Below the pieces are notes generated by a model. That model was not told the DNA's origin, did no database searches, and was given only the letters and a program-made list of their open reading frames with translations. 64,000 nt of DNA, taken from the NCBI RefSeq assembly GCF_019737615.1, contig NZ_JAHKKS010000007.1, positions 1 through 64,000 of the forward strand. The letters are read 5' to 3'. Source of the DNA: Sphingobium xanthum (lineage in GTDB: Bacteria > Pseudomonadota > Alphaproteobacteria > Sphingomonadales > Sphingomonadaceae). The translations under genes and the position numbers were made by a program. Positions 1-7,326 of the stretch are shown piece after piece (positions within the stretch are counted from its first letter, which is position 1; every line of letters starts with the position of its first letter).

Positions 1-1
1 G

Positions 2-121
2 ATGAAGCTGCTATACCTCGTACTCAACAAGGCCGCCGATGAATGGAAACGGCCACCGCGCGAGTGGGCCGAGGCAAAAACCCAGTTCGCCGTGATCTTC
101 GGCGAGCGGTTCGTCATCTGA
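2..121 (+). mobile_element. IS256-family transposase, C-terminal fragment (5' part lies outside the window)
   Basis: The frame opening at base 2 reads MKLLYLVLNKAADEWKRPPR, then EWAEAKTQFAVIFGERFVI and a TGA at 119-121. The pattern KLLYLVL..A...W..PPREW..AK.QFA..FGERF is the conserved C-terminus of IS256-family (MutA-like, DDE) transposases. Only about 39 residues are visible, so whether the upstream element is intact cannot be judged. The bases after the stop, up to about 163 (ending in ctgacagtccc), look like the right end of such an element. The insertion point falls inside a small minus-strand coding remnant (114-254). Confidence 0.8.
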
Positions 122-254
122 TGACGATAACCGGCCTCGCGCACAAAATATCTGACAGTCCCCTGACGAGCAGCTCAAAGCCCAGCACTTTGCACCATTT
201 GGCGTACCAGTCTGTCAGAAAATGCTCGTAACGGCAGACAACGGAATTGAGCAT
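114..254 (-). pseudogene. 5' remnant of an unrecognised gene truncated by the IS256-like insertion
   Basis: On the minus strand an ATG at 254 opens a frame reading MLNSVVCRYEHFLTDWYAKW, then CKVLGFELLVRG. The composition, rich in aromatic and charged residues, looks like a real protein. At about 163 it enters the IS end and stops at 114-116 with foreign sequence. I do not recognise the family. Its neighbour upstream (347-580) resembles a gene common on sphingomonad plasmids and integrated elements, so this may be the next gene of the same lost element. The ORF is 46 codons as it stands. Confidence 0.45.
122..163. repeat. Probable right terminal sequence of the IS256-like element
   Basis: The 42 bases after the transposase stop end in a sequence (about 150-163, atctgacagtccc) resembling IS256-family terminal inverted repeats. 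The matching left end is outside the window, so the repeat cannot be verified and the exact boundary is an estimate. Confidence 0.45.
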
Positions 255-346
255 AGCGTCCCCCCTGCACCGCACCCCATAGACTGGCGAGTGCCGGCCA
301 GCAAGTCGTGCGAAATGGAGGTCGCCCCATGAGCTTCGGCCTTTCT

Positions 347-946
347 CTAGGGCTTAGCCTTTCTGCGCGCGCAAGCGGCACGCCCAAACACGATCGGCCG
401 CTCGTTGCGCTGGAAATAGACCGCAACGCCGTGATCATAAATCTTCGACTGACGCGATAGAGGGATATCGTCCTGTCGCAGCTCCATATTGAAGCTGAGC
501 ACCGGTAGCCGCCCTCCCATCTTCCGCACCTCGGTCAACAAGAAATCGCAAGCGCTCGCGATGGTTTTGTCGCAAATGCCGACGCTGGCGGGATACGCGA
601 AGGCGATCGGCCCGTCGAAGCCGATCGCAAGGCCGGCATAGACAAGCGCCATGCCGAGATACATGGGATTGCGGGTCCACCGGTAAGGACCGGTCGTGGC
701 AATGAGGGTCGTTGGCTGCGACGGTGGAACGCTGGTGCCCAGCCGCCGGAACAGCCCCGCCGCCGCAAGCATCGTCGCGCCGCCGGCAATGAACAGCAGC
801 GCCCCCGTCGCGGCCAGCAACCGCCAGTCGATACCAAAAGAGCGCAGGGTGAAGAACCGCTCCGCCGCCAGCCCCAAGAGTAGCGCGCCCAAATAGACGA
901 AGGGCGGAGGGCAGCGCACGCCCGCGCTGTCCGGTTCGACGGTCAT
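347..946 (-). pseudogene. Chimeric ORF: isoprenylcysteine-methyltransferase-like N-terminus fused to a plasmid-type protein fragment
   Basis: The ATG at 946 has a GGAG six bases upstream and gives 199 aa. The first ~120 residues are a membrane methyltransferase of the ICMT/PEMT type: hydrophobic segments (FVYLGALLLGLA, LLAATGALLFIAGGATMLAAAGLF) and the family motif TTGPYRWTRNPMYLGMALVY. The expected C-terminal half of that family, with its conserved R-E-E..Y...F...Y..Y motif, is missing. From about base 580 the protein continues as ACDFLLTEVRKMGGRLPV and YDHGVAVYFQRNERPIVFG. That resembles a plasmid/ICE-borne family found beside J-domain genes, itself broken after IVFG. The join is in frame, so a hybrid could be translated, but neither half is complete. 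Likely an inactive deletion product. Confidence 0.55.
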
Positions 947-966
947 GCCCATCTCCAATCTTTGTT

Positions 967-1031
967 CTCTCAAACCAGCATCGACTGCTGGGCGGACAAG
1001 CCCGCCGTCGCGCGGAGCCACATTTGCCGGA
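967..1031 (-). pseudogene. Relic of the 3' end of a thioredoxin-reductase-like gene
   Basis: Bases 967-994 are identical to 1466-1493, which hold the last codons and stop of the flavoprotein gene at 1469-2374. Read on the minus strand, the relic ends AQQSMLV-stop, exactly like that gene. Similarity continues in weakened form to about 1030: A-T-A-G-L-S where the intact gene has A-M-A-G-I-F. This is therefore a diverged copy of a gene end, not only a short repeat. It lies immediately downstream of the ABM gene. Confidence 0.6.
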
Positions 1032-1412
1032 TCAGGCCGTGCAAAAGCCAGGGACGGCGATCTTTTGGAACAGGTGCGGTCTGGCCTCGACCGATGACGG
1101 ATATGCTGGAAGTTTCGCGAGGAACTCGGGATCAGTGAAGGCGGCGCGGACCGCCTCGGTGGATTCCCACACCACATAGTTCAGATAAGTCGGGCTATCG
1201 CCGATCACTCGATGCAGTTGCATGGAAATGAAACCCGGTTGCTTCGTTATGATCTCGGCAGCCGCCCTGAAAGCGTCCAGGAACCCGGCTTCGTCAGCGG
1301 GATCGACGACCGTAAAGAGGTTTATAAGCACGAGAGGCGCTGCCGCGACACCGAGTTGGCGGTCAAACGGAAATTTCTCGTCGAGAGGGATGAATGGTTT
1401 TGCGGCGGGCAT
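1032..1412 (-). CDS. Antibiotic biosynthesis monooxygenase (ABM) domain protein
   Basis: 126 aa from the ATG at 1412. The core LVLINLFTVVDPADEAGFLD, the central ITKQPGFISMQLHRVIGDSPTY and the following LNYVVWESTEAVRAAFTDPEF match the dimeric alpha+beta-barrel ABM fold. Proteins of this fold act as cofactor-free monooxygenases or bind small aromatic or haem-like ligands; the substrate cannot be told here. The gene lies 56 bases downstream of the thioredoxin-reductase-like gene on the same strand, so it is probably co-transcribed and under the same TetR control. It is flanked by a 28-bp direct repeat (967-994 and 1466-1493), which suggests it was inserted at, or duplicated with, the end of the flavoprotein gene. 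An upstream in-frame extension to 1520 overlaps that gene and was not used. Confidence 0.75.
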   Translation of the reverse strand: MPAAKPFIPLDEKFPFDRQLGVAAAPLVLINLFTVVDPADEAGFLDAFRAAAEIITKQPGFISMQLHRVIGDSPTYLNYVVWESTEAVRAAFTDPEFLAKLPAYPSSVEARPHLFQKIAVPGFCTA

Positions 1413-1468
1413 GTTGGCGCTCCCGTCTATCGTGAAATTGAAGCTGGCGTGATCGATGCTGCTTGCTC

Positions 1469-2374
1469 TCAAACCAGCATCGACTGCTGGGCGAAGATGC
1501 CCGCCATGGCGCCTTGCCATGTTGCCGTGGTGACCGAGGGCAGGGTGGGGTTGGTGATGTCGCCCGCGGCGTAGATGCCGGGCATGCTGGTCTCGCGGCG
1601 CTCGTCAACCTTGAGGACGATGCCGAGGGGCGTATCGACCGTGGCGAGACCCAGTGCTTCATGCAGACTTGCGGACGGCTTGTTGAGCGGATGCGCGAAC
1701 AGGATATCGACCGAGACCTTGGAACCGGTATCGAGCATGACGGCCGCCCCATGGTCCCCGTGATGGGCGATCCCGGCCATCCGGCCATCGACGACGGGGA
1801 TCCCGCGGCGCGCCAGATCAGCGCGGACATCGGATGGAATGTCGTGACCATCGGCCAGGACCGTCAACGTGTCGGTCCAATCGTGGAACAGTCTGACTTG
1901 ATTCATCGACTGCGGGCCGGACCAGACGAAGCCCCAATGCTGACCAGCAACTTCGAAGCCGTCGCAATAGGGACAGGGTATGATGGACCTGCCCCAGCCT
2001 TCGGCATAGCCCGGAACATCAGGCATCTGGTCGACCACGCCATAGCTCAGGATCAGGCGGCGCGCGCTAAGGCTTTCGTTGTCGTCAGTGACGACGCGAA
2101 AGTCGTCGATCGTGCCGGAGAGGCTCTCGGCCCGCGCATTTACCAGCCGGATCGCTGGATAGCGCGTCAGTTGCTCCCGCGCCTCGGCCAGGATGTCCAG
2201 CGGTGGCTTGTGATCGTGGCCTAGCATGCCATGCGAATGGCCGGCGAAGCGGTTGCGCGGCCGACCGGTGTCGAGGACCGTGACCTTGCGGCGAGCACGG
2301 CCGAGCTGCAGGGCGGCAGCGAGACCGGCAAAGCTGCCGCCGATGATGATGACGTCTTCCATGGGAACATCCAT
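1469..2374 (-). CDS. Thioredoxin-reductase-like NAD(P)/FAD-dependent oxidoreductase
   Basis: 301 aa; a start at 2362 (MEDVIIIGG) is also possible. It has an N-terminal FAD dinucleotide-binding motif (VIIIGGSFAGLAAALQLGRA), a central CPYC redox pair within IIPCPYCDGFEVAG, and a C-terminal FAD-contact motif PGIYAAGDITN. This is the two-domain low-molecular-weight thioredoxin reductase architecture, at about the usual length. The segment after CPYC, where NADPH binds, is GFVWSGPQSMNQ rather than the classical GGGDSA pattern, so it may be a relative acting on another disulfide or small molecule rather than housekeeping TrxB. It is divergent from a TetR gene across a palindromic site, which implies inducible expression. 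Confidence 0.8.
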   Translation of the reverse strand: MDVPMEDVIIIGGSFAGLAAALQLGRARRKVTVLDTGRPRNRFAGHSHGMLGHDHKPPLDILAEAREQLTRYPAIRLVNARAESLSGTIDDFRVVTDDNESLSARRLILSYGVVDQMPDVPGYAEGWGRSIIPCPYCDGFEVAGQHWGFVWSGPQSMNQVRLFHDWTDTLTVLADGHDIPSDVRADLARRGIPVVDGRMAGIAHHGDHGAAVMLDTGSKVSVDILFAHPLNKPSASLHEALGLATVDTPLGIVLKVDERRETSMPGIYAAGDITNPTLPSVTTATWQGAMAGIFAQQSMLV

Positions 2375-2405
2375 TCTTTGGCTTGCACATTTATGAAACT
2401 GCGTG

Positions 2406-2431
2406 GTATCGTAATTCAGGAATTAGGATAC
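2406..2431. promoter_or_regulatory. Palindromic operator, probable TetR binding site
   Basis: Bases 2406-2417 (GTATCGTAATTC) and 2420-2431 (GAATTAGGATAC) form an inverted repeat with 11 of 12 positions paired around a central AG. It lies in the 77-bp gap between the divergent flavoprotein (start 2374) and TetR (start 2452) genes. This is the expected place and size for a TetR operator repressing both promoters. Confidence 0.7.
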
Positions 2432-2451
2432 TGTCAAGGACCGAAATTGTG

Positions 2452-3099
2452 ATGACCGAAAAAAGCCGGGTGCGACGCGGCCGGCCCGTCAACGAGGCGC
2501 TGGGCCAAACCATAGTCGACGCCGCGGGCGAACTCTTTGCGGAATTGGGTTTTCAAGCGACGACATTGGACATGGTCGCCCAGCGGGCGAAGATATCCAA
2601 GCTCAGCATCTATCGACACTTCGAGAACAAGGAGGCGCTGTTTGGCGCTGCCTTTGCGGCCCGCTGCCATCAGTTTATACCACAAGCCCTTTTCGAAGGC
2701 GTCGATGGTTCGGCCGAAGATCAGCTCATGGCGGTGGGAACATCATTGCTTCGCACACTGTTGCGCCCGGGCGTCCGCAGTGTCGAAGCCATGGTCATGG
2801 CCGACAGCCCCAATCAACAGGCGTTGAGCAAGCTCCATTACGAAGCCGGCCCCGCCCACATCATCGCTCAAATCGAGGCCTTGCTGCGTCAGTTGCACGC
2901 GAAGGCGGCTCTGAACGTGCCCGATCCTCTCCAGTCCGCCCGCTTGTTTGCCGCGCTTTTCAAAGGGTCCGATCTCCTGATCATCGCACGCTTCGACGAA
3001 GCGAGAGCAGAGGACGACAACGAGATCGAATCCTATTGCCGATCGGCCGTCGCCATGTTCATCGCCGCGCACGGTGGTGCGGGCCACGCCGGCGGATAG
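2452..3099 (+). CDS. TetR/AcrR-family transcriptional regulator
   Basis: 215 aa from the ATG at 2452. The N-terminal 55 residues are a classic TetR helix-turn-helix: GQTIVDAAGELFAELGFQAT, then TLDMVAQRAKISKLSIYRHF and ENKEALF. The C-terminal ligand/dimer domain (about 80-215) resembles the AefR-like C-terminal type. An in-frame extension back to 2383 would overlap the operator region and was rejected. The gene is divergent from the redox operon and most likely represses it and itself through the palindrome at 2406-2431. The inducer is unknown; the controlled flavoprotein and monooxygenase suggest a reactive or aromatic compound. Confidence 0.88.
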   Translation: MTEKSRVRRGRPVNEALGQTIVDAAGELFAELGFQATTLDMVAQRAKISKLSIYRHFENKEALFGAAFAARCHQFIPQALFEGVDGSAEDQLMAVGTSLLRTLLRPGVRSVEAMVMADSPNQQALSKLHYEAGPAHIIAQIEALLRQLHAKAALNVPDPLQSARLFAALFKGSDLLIIARFDEARAEDDNEIESYCRSAVAMFIAAHGGAGHAGG

Positions 3100-3216
3100 C
3101 CTGGACGAGGATCCTCGATGGTCTGATGCTCTGGAAACAGGGCTATCGAGATCGAAGGGGAGGGGAGAAATTGCACGCTGGCGCGCGCAGCATCGCGCCA
3201 TGCGTGGAAAAGACGG

Positions 3217-3291
3217 TGGCTCCCCGAGTAGGATTCGAACCTACGGCCATTCGATTAACAGTCGAATGCTCTACCGCTGAGCTATCGGGGA
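3217..3291 (-). tRNA. tRNA-Asn (anticodon GTT)
   Basis: The minus strand folds as a standard cloverleaf. The acceptor stem TCCCCGA pairs with TCGGGGA; the D arm contains AGCTCAGCGGTAGAGC; the anticodon loop CTGTTAA carries GTT; the T arm contains GGTTCGAATCC; discriminator G is followed by an encoded CCA (3217-3219). Confidence 0.96.
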
Positions 3292-3356
3292 GCAGTCGGG
3301 GTTTCCCCCGACGAGGGGGCGCCTATAGCAGCGCCATTCTTAAGATTGCAAGAGCG

Positions 3357-4127
3357 TCAGGAGATAAATTGCTCGGCGGCGATGCGATCGTCCAGCGTGT
3401 GCTCCGGATCGAACAGCAGGGTGAGCGGCATGGCGAAGTCGATGGCGATCTCGACCTGTGCGACATCGCGCACCTCTCGTTGGTCTGCCACGGCGGAAAC
3501 CGGCCGTTTGACGGGATCGATGACGCGCATCTTCACGCGCGTGCGCTCGGGCAGGATCGCGCCGCGCCAGCGACGAGGGCGGAACGGACTGATCGGTGTC
3601 AGCGCGACGAGACCGCTATCGAGTGGCAGGATCGGCCCTTGCGCCGAGAGATTATAGGCGGTCGAGCCGGCCGGCGTGGCGACCAGAGCGCCGTCGCAGA
3701 CCAGCTCGGGAATGACGACGCGGTTGTTGACCGACACTTCAAGCCAGGCCGTCTGGCGCGTCTCACGCAGCAGCGAGACCTCGTTGATGGCGGGCAGGGC
3801 GATCTGCTCACCCGTGACGCTCGTCGCCAGCATGCGCAGCGGATTGACCTTGAACGCTTTGGCGCGGTCCAGCCGCTGGTCGAGTCCGTCGAGCCGCCAT
3901 TCGTTCATCAGAAAGCCCACGGTGCCCAGATTCATACCGAAGATCGGCACCGTCCGGTGGTTCTCCAGCATGCCGTGCAGGGTCTGGAGCATGAAGCCAT
4001 CGCCTCCCAGCGCAATGACGGTATCGGCCTGGGACAACGGCACGAACGTCGAGACGGCCATCAGCCGCCGTGCCGCTTCCTGCGCCGATTCGGTCGGCGA
4101 GGCGAGGAGAGCCAGCTTGCGCTCCAC
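3357..4127 (-). CDS. nadK: NAD kinase
   Basis: 256 aa, the short form usual in alphaproteobacteria. It phosphorylates NAD to NADP in the cytoplasm. The diagnostic GGDG motif is in ADTVIALGGDGFMLQTLH, followed by the NAD-binding NEVSLLRETRQ segment and GSTAYNLSAQGPILPLDSG. It lies five bases downstream of moaA on the same strand and is probably in the same transcript; no functional link between the two is obvious. Start at the ATG (4127). Confidence 0.95.
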   Translation of the reverse strand: MERKLALLASPTESAQEAARRLMAVSTFVPLSQADTVIALGGDGFMLQTLHGMLENHRTVPIFGMNLGTVGFLMNEWRLDGLDQRLDRAKAFKVNPLRMLATSVTGEQIALPAINEVSLLRETRQTAWLEVSVNNRVVIPELVCDGALVATPAGSTAYNLSAQGPILPLDSGLVALTPISPFRPRRWRGAILPERTRVKMRVIDPVKRPVSAVADQREVRDVAQVEIAIDFAMPLTLLFDPEHTLDDRIAAEQFIS

Positions 4128-4132
4128 GATTG

Positions 4133-5164
4133 CTATCCGCCCGTCACGCTCATGTGGCGGCGTGTCGAGGGACTGGCGCCCCTCGCCACGTTGAACTGGT
4201 GCGCGATCGGCTTGGTGGCGAGCGCGCGATCGAGCAGCGCATCGATGCCGGCGACGCCCTGCTCACGGAAAGCCGCCTTGAGATCGACATGATCCTCATG
4301 GCCCAGGCACATGTAGATGCGGCCCTGGCAGGTAAGGCGCATGCGATTGCAGTCAGCGCAGAAATTGTGGGAGAGCGGCGTAATGAGGCCCAGACGTGTC
4401 TGCATGTCCGACAGGGCGAAATAGCGCGCGGGTCCGCCGGTGCGCTCGTCCAGCGGGATCAGGTCGTGCCGCTCGCGGATCGGCGCGATGGCCTCGATCA
4501 GCGGCAGGAAGCGATCCGAACGATCATCGGCGACCTCGCCGAGCGGCATGGTCTCGATGAGGGTGAGGCCGAAGCCCTGCTCCTCGCAATAGTCGAGGAC
4601 CGGCAGCACCTGATCCTCGTTGACGTTGCGAAGCGCGACCATGTTGATCTTCACCTTCAGGCCGGCCGCACGCGCCGCCGCAAGACCATCGAGCACCTTG
4701 GCCAACTCGCCGCCGCGCGTGATGTGCGCGAAGATTGCGGGATCGAGCGAGTCCAGGCTCACGTTGATACGGCGCATGCCGGCATCGAACAGCATCTCGG
4801 CGTGACGCGCGAGCTGCGTGCCGTTGGTCGTCATCGTAAGCTCATCGAGCGCGCCGGATTTGACATGACGCCCGAGGGCATAAGCGAGATCGGCGAAATC
4901 GCGGCGCACCAGCGGCTCGCCTCCTGAGAGGCGAATGCGCCGGATGCCGCGCGCAATGAAGCGCTCGGCGATGATCGCAATTTCTTCCAGCGTGAGGATT
5001 TCCCGACGCGGAAGGAACTGCATGACCTCGTCCATGCAATAGCGACAGCGCAGATCACAGCGATCCGTCACGGAGATGCGCAGATAGTCGATGCGCCGGC
5101 CGTGACCATCGCGCATGCCGCTCGCCGTTGCCGGTCCAGTCTCGATTGCGTTGATCATACGCAT
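4133..5164 (-). CDS. moaA: GTP 3',8-cyclase (molybdenum cofactor biosynthesis protein A)
   Basis: 343 aa radical-SAM enzyme catalysing the first step of molybdopterin synthesis (GTP to 3',8-cyclo-7,8-dihydro-GTP). The N-terminal 4Fe-4S motif is complete (CDLRCRYC, CX3CX2C), followed by the SAM-binding RLSGGEPLVRRDF. The second, C-terminal cluster has its three cysteines (FCADCNRMRLTCQGRIYMCLG). The C-terminus ends RRHMSVTGG with the conserved di-glycine required for activity. It is divergent from the GGDEF/EAL gene across a 68-bp gap. Confidence 0.96.
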   Translation of the reverse strand: MRMINAIETGPATASGMRDGHGRRIDYLRISVTDRCDLRCRYCMDEVMQFLPRREILTLEEIAIIAERFIARGIRRIRLSGGEPLVRRDFADLAYALGRHVKSGALDELTMTTNGTQLARHAEMLFDAGMRRINVSLDSLDPAIFAHITRGGELAKVLDGLAAARAAGLKVKINMVALRNVNEDQVLPVLDYCEEQGFGLTLIETMPLGEVADDRSDRFLPLIEAIAPIRERHDLIPLDERTGGPARYFALSDMQTRLGLITPLSHNFCADCNRMRLTCQGRIYMCLGHEDHVDLKAAFREQGVAGIDALLDRALATKPIAHQFNVARGASPSTRRHMSVTGG

Positions 5165-5232
5165 GAATTAGGCGATGCCTGTCAAAGGCGCAACCTCGGC
5201 GCCCAAAATTGGAACAGGTCGCAGCCGCCTCG

Positions 5233-7326
5233 ATGTCGGATTCTCGCCCAACAACGGACGGCACTGCCGATGCCGCGTCCGGTCTGACGGACGATGCCGA
5301 CGCGCTGCCGCTGTTCATCCTCTCGCCGGGCCAGCGCGACGAACTTTCGCTTGTCGCAAGCCGACTGGGCTGGAAACCTGTGGCTGCACGGAGCCGGGAA
5401 CGGGCCGAAAGCCGCTATCTGGGCAGTCTTGCGCGCACGGCCCTGGTCGATCTACGCGGCTTGGGGCCGGATCAGGCGCGGGCCGCGGTTGCCGGCCTTG
5501 CCGATGCGGTGGAAGCGTCCGGCGGAGCCATGCTCATCCTGATCGAGGATGCAGGCGCACCACACGTCGCAGAACTCGTGCGGGCCGGGGCGACACACTT
5601 GCTGGACGGCGAGATCAACCAGGCACGGCTCGAAGTTGCCTTGCGGGCGGCCGACAAGCTGGCCGAGCGCCTGATCGGCAGTCTGGCGGCGGCGCGCAAC
5701 CGGCATGCCGTGCAGCGCAGCGATGCGCTGTTCTGGCGTTGGAACGGGGCGGAGCGGACGCTGGCGATCAGCCCGGCCCTCGCCAAGCTGCTGGAACTCA
5801 TGGCGCCGGGCGTGGATCATAGCCGCTGGACGATCAGCGACCTTGTGCGCGCCCTGCCGCGTCCCGACCGCGCCGGTGCCATTGCCGCGATCCGTCATGC
5901 TGTCGATGACCTGATGCCCGCCGCCTTCGCGCACAGCGTGCCCGATCAGGCGCGCCGCCTCGTCCAGCATCTCTATCCGGACTCCAAGGGATTCAGTGGC
6001 GAGGTCGAGGAGCTGGATACGCATCGCCGGCCGGATTCGCGCGATCGCGATCCGATGACCGGCCTCGGCAGCCGACAGGGTGCCGTGCGCTGGCTGGATC
6101 ATGTGCAGGCCGAAGGACGGCGTCCGGTCGTCCTGCTCATCGGGCTTGGCGAGTTCGACCGGGTGAACAGCGCTTATGGCCGGCTCGTGGGGGATGCGAT
6201 GCTGACGCGCGTTGCCATGCGCATGACGCGGCTCGTCGATGCGATGGCAGCCCGTGACGCGCTTGTCGCCCGCCTGACCGGCACGGATTTCCTGATCGGA
6301 CTGGCAGGCGAGCCGGGCGGAGGGGAGCCCCAGGTAGAGCGTGCCGCGCTGCTGGCGCGGCAGCTCATCGCCGAGATCAGTCGGCCATTCAACGCCGGCG
6401 ATTTCCTGATCCGCCTGACAAGCCGCTGCGGCATCGCGATCGGGCATCCGGGCGATCCTGCCGAGCTTGTGCTGCGGCGCGCCAGCAATGCCCTCGCCGA
6501 TGCCCGGCGTGGGGGCGCGCAGGGCGGCATTCGCATCCGGGTCGCTGACGACAGCAGCCGGATCGTGGACGACGATCGCCTTCACAACGACCTGCGCTAT
6601 GCACTCGACAGCGGACAGATCCAGATCCTCTTTCAGCCGCAATATAACATGGCGAGCGACGGTATCGTCGGCGTCGAGGCGCTCGCGCGCTGGCAGCACC
6701 CGCATTATGGCGAGATCGGCGCGGGCGCGCTGTTCGCTATTGCCGAGCGCTCTGATTTCATGCTGCCGCTTTCGGACCATATCCATGCCCGCGCGCTGTC
6801 GGAGGCTGCGGCCTGGCCGGCGGCGCTGGGTCACTTGCGACTCGCGGTCAATGTCACGGCGGCCGATATCGCGGAGCCGGACTTCCTGACGAGTTTCCTG
6901 CGTCTGGTCGATGAGTCCGGGTTTGCACGCGATCGCCTGACCGTGGAGTTGACCGAGAGCGGGCTGGTCGAGGATCTGTCGAGCGCATCGCTCCTGTTGA
7001 TGCAATTGCGCGAGGCGGGCCTGGCTGTTGCCGTGGACGACTTCGGAACCGGCTACTCCAGCCTCGCCTATCTGAAGGCGCTGCCGCTCGATTATCTCAA
7101 GATCGACAGCAGCATTGCCCGCGACATTACCGGCAATGGCCGCGATCGGATCATCGTGCGGGCCATCATCGACATGGCGCGCTCGCTCGATCTCGGCGTG
7201 ATCGCGGAAGGCGTGGAGACCGAGCAGCAGCTTGCCTTGCTCGCGCGCGCGGGCGCTACTTGCTATCAGGGCTTCCTGCGCTCGCCGCCCGTGACGAGCG
7301 AGGTGCTTGCGGGGCTGGTGGCCTAA
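5233..7326 (+). CDS. GGDEF/EAL domain protein: degenerate cyclase domain, apparently active c-di-GMP phosphodiesterase
   Basis: 697 aa from the ATG at 5233 (a TTG at 5209 would add 8 residues). The N-terminal ~130 residues look like a pseudo-receiver domain and are followed by a PAS-like linker. The GGDEF domain starts at about residue 272 (DPMTGLGSRQGAVRWL), but its signature is LTGTDF instead of GG(D/E)EF, so cyclase activity is unlikely. The EAL domain (about 446-690) keeps GVEALARW, NVTAADI, ELTESGLVED, DDFGTGYSSLAYLK, LKIDSSIARDI, IAEGVETEQQ and CYQGF, i.e. the metal- and substrate-binding set. It probably hydrolyses c-di-GMP, with the degenerate GGDEF domain as a possible GTP sensor. 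No transmembrane segment is visible. Its stop overlaps the stop of the convergent gene at 7323. Confidence 0.88.
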   Translation: MSDSRPTTDGTADAASGLTDDADALPLFILSPGQRDELSLVASRLGWKPVAARSRERAESRYLGSLARTALVDLRGLGPDQARAAVAGLADAVEASGGAMLILIEDAGAPHVAELVRAGATHLLDGEINQARLEVALRAADKLAERLIGSLAAARNRHAVQRSDALFWRWNGAERTLAISPALAKLLELMAPGVDHSRWTISDLVRALPRPDRAGAIAAIRHAVDDLMPAAFAHSVPDQARRLVQHLYPDSKGFSGEVEELDTHRRPDSRDRDPMTGLGSRQGAVRWLDHVQAEGRRPVVLLIGLGEFDRVNSAYGRLVGDAMLTRVAMRMTRLVDAMAARDALVARLTGTDFLIGLAGEPGGGEPQVERAALLARQLIAEISRPFNAGDFLIRLTSRCGIAIGHPGDPAELVLRRASNALADARRGGAQGGIRIRVADDSSRIVDDDRLHNDLRYALDSGQIQILFQPQYNMASDGIVGVEALARWQHPHYGEIGAGALFAIAERSDFMLPLSDHIHARALSEAAAWPAALGHLRLAVNVTAADIAEPDFLTSFLRLVDESGFARDRLTVELTESGLVEDLSSASLLLMQLREAGLAVAVDDFGTGYSSLAYLKALPLDYLKIDSSIARDITGNGRDRIIVRAIIDMARSLDLGVIAEGVETEQQLALLARAGATCYQGFLRSPPVTSEVLAGLVA

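Noticed and set aside
3036..4292. 418-aa plus-strand ORF over tRNA-Asn and NAD kinase
   Set aside because: Antisense to a clear NAD kinase and to the tRNA; no family features.
5452..7005. 517-aa minus-strand ORF opposite the GGDEF/EAL gene
   Set aside because: Mirror frame of a gene with strong domain motifs; its own sequence shows none.
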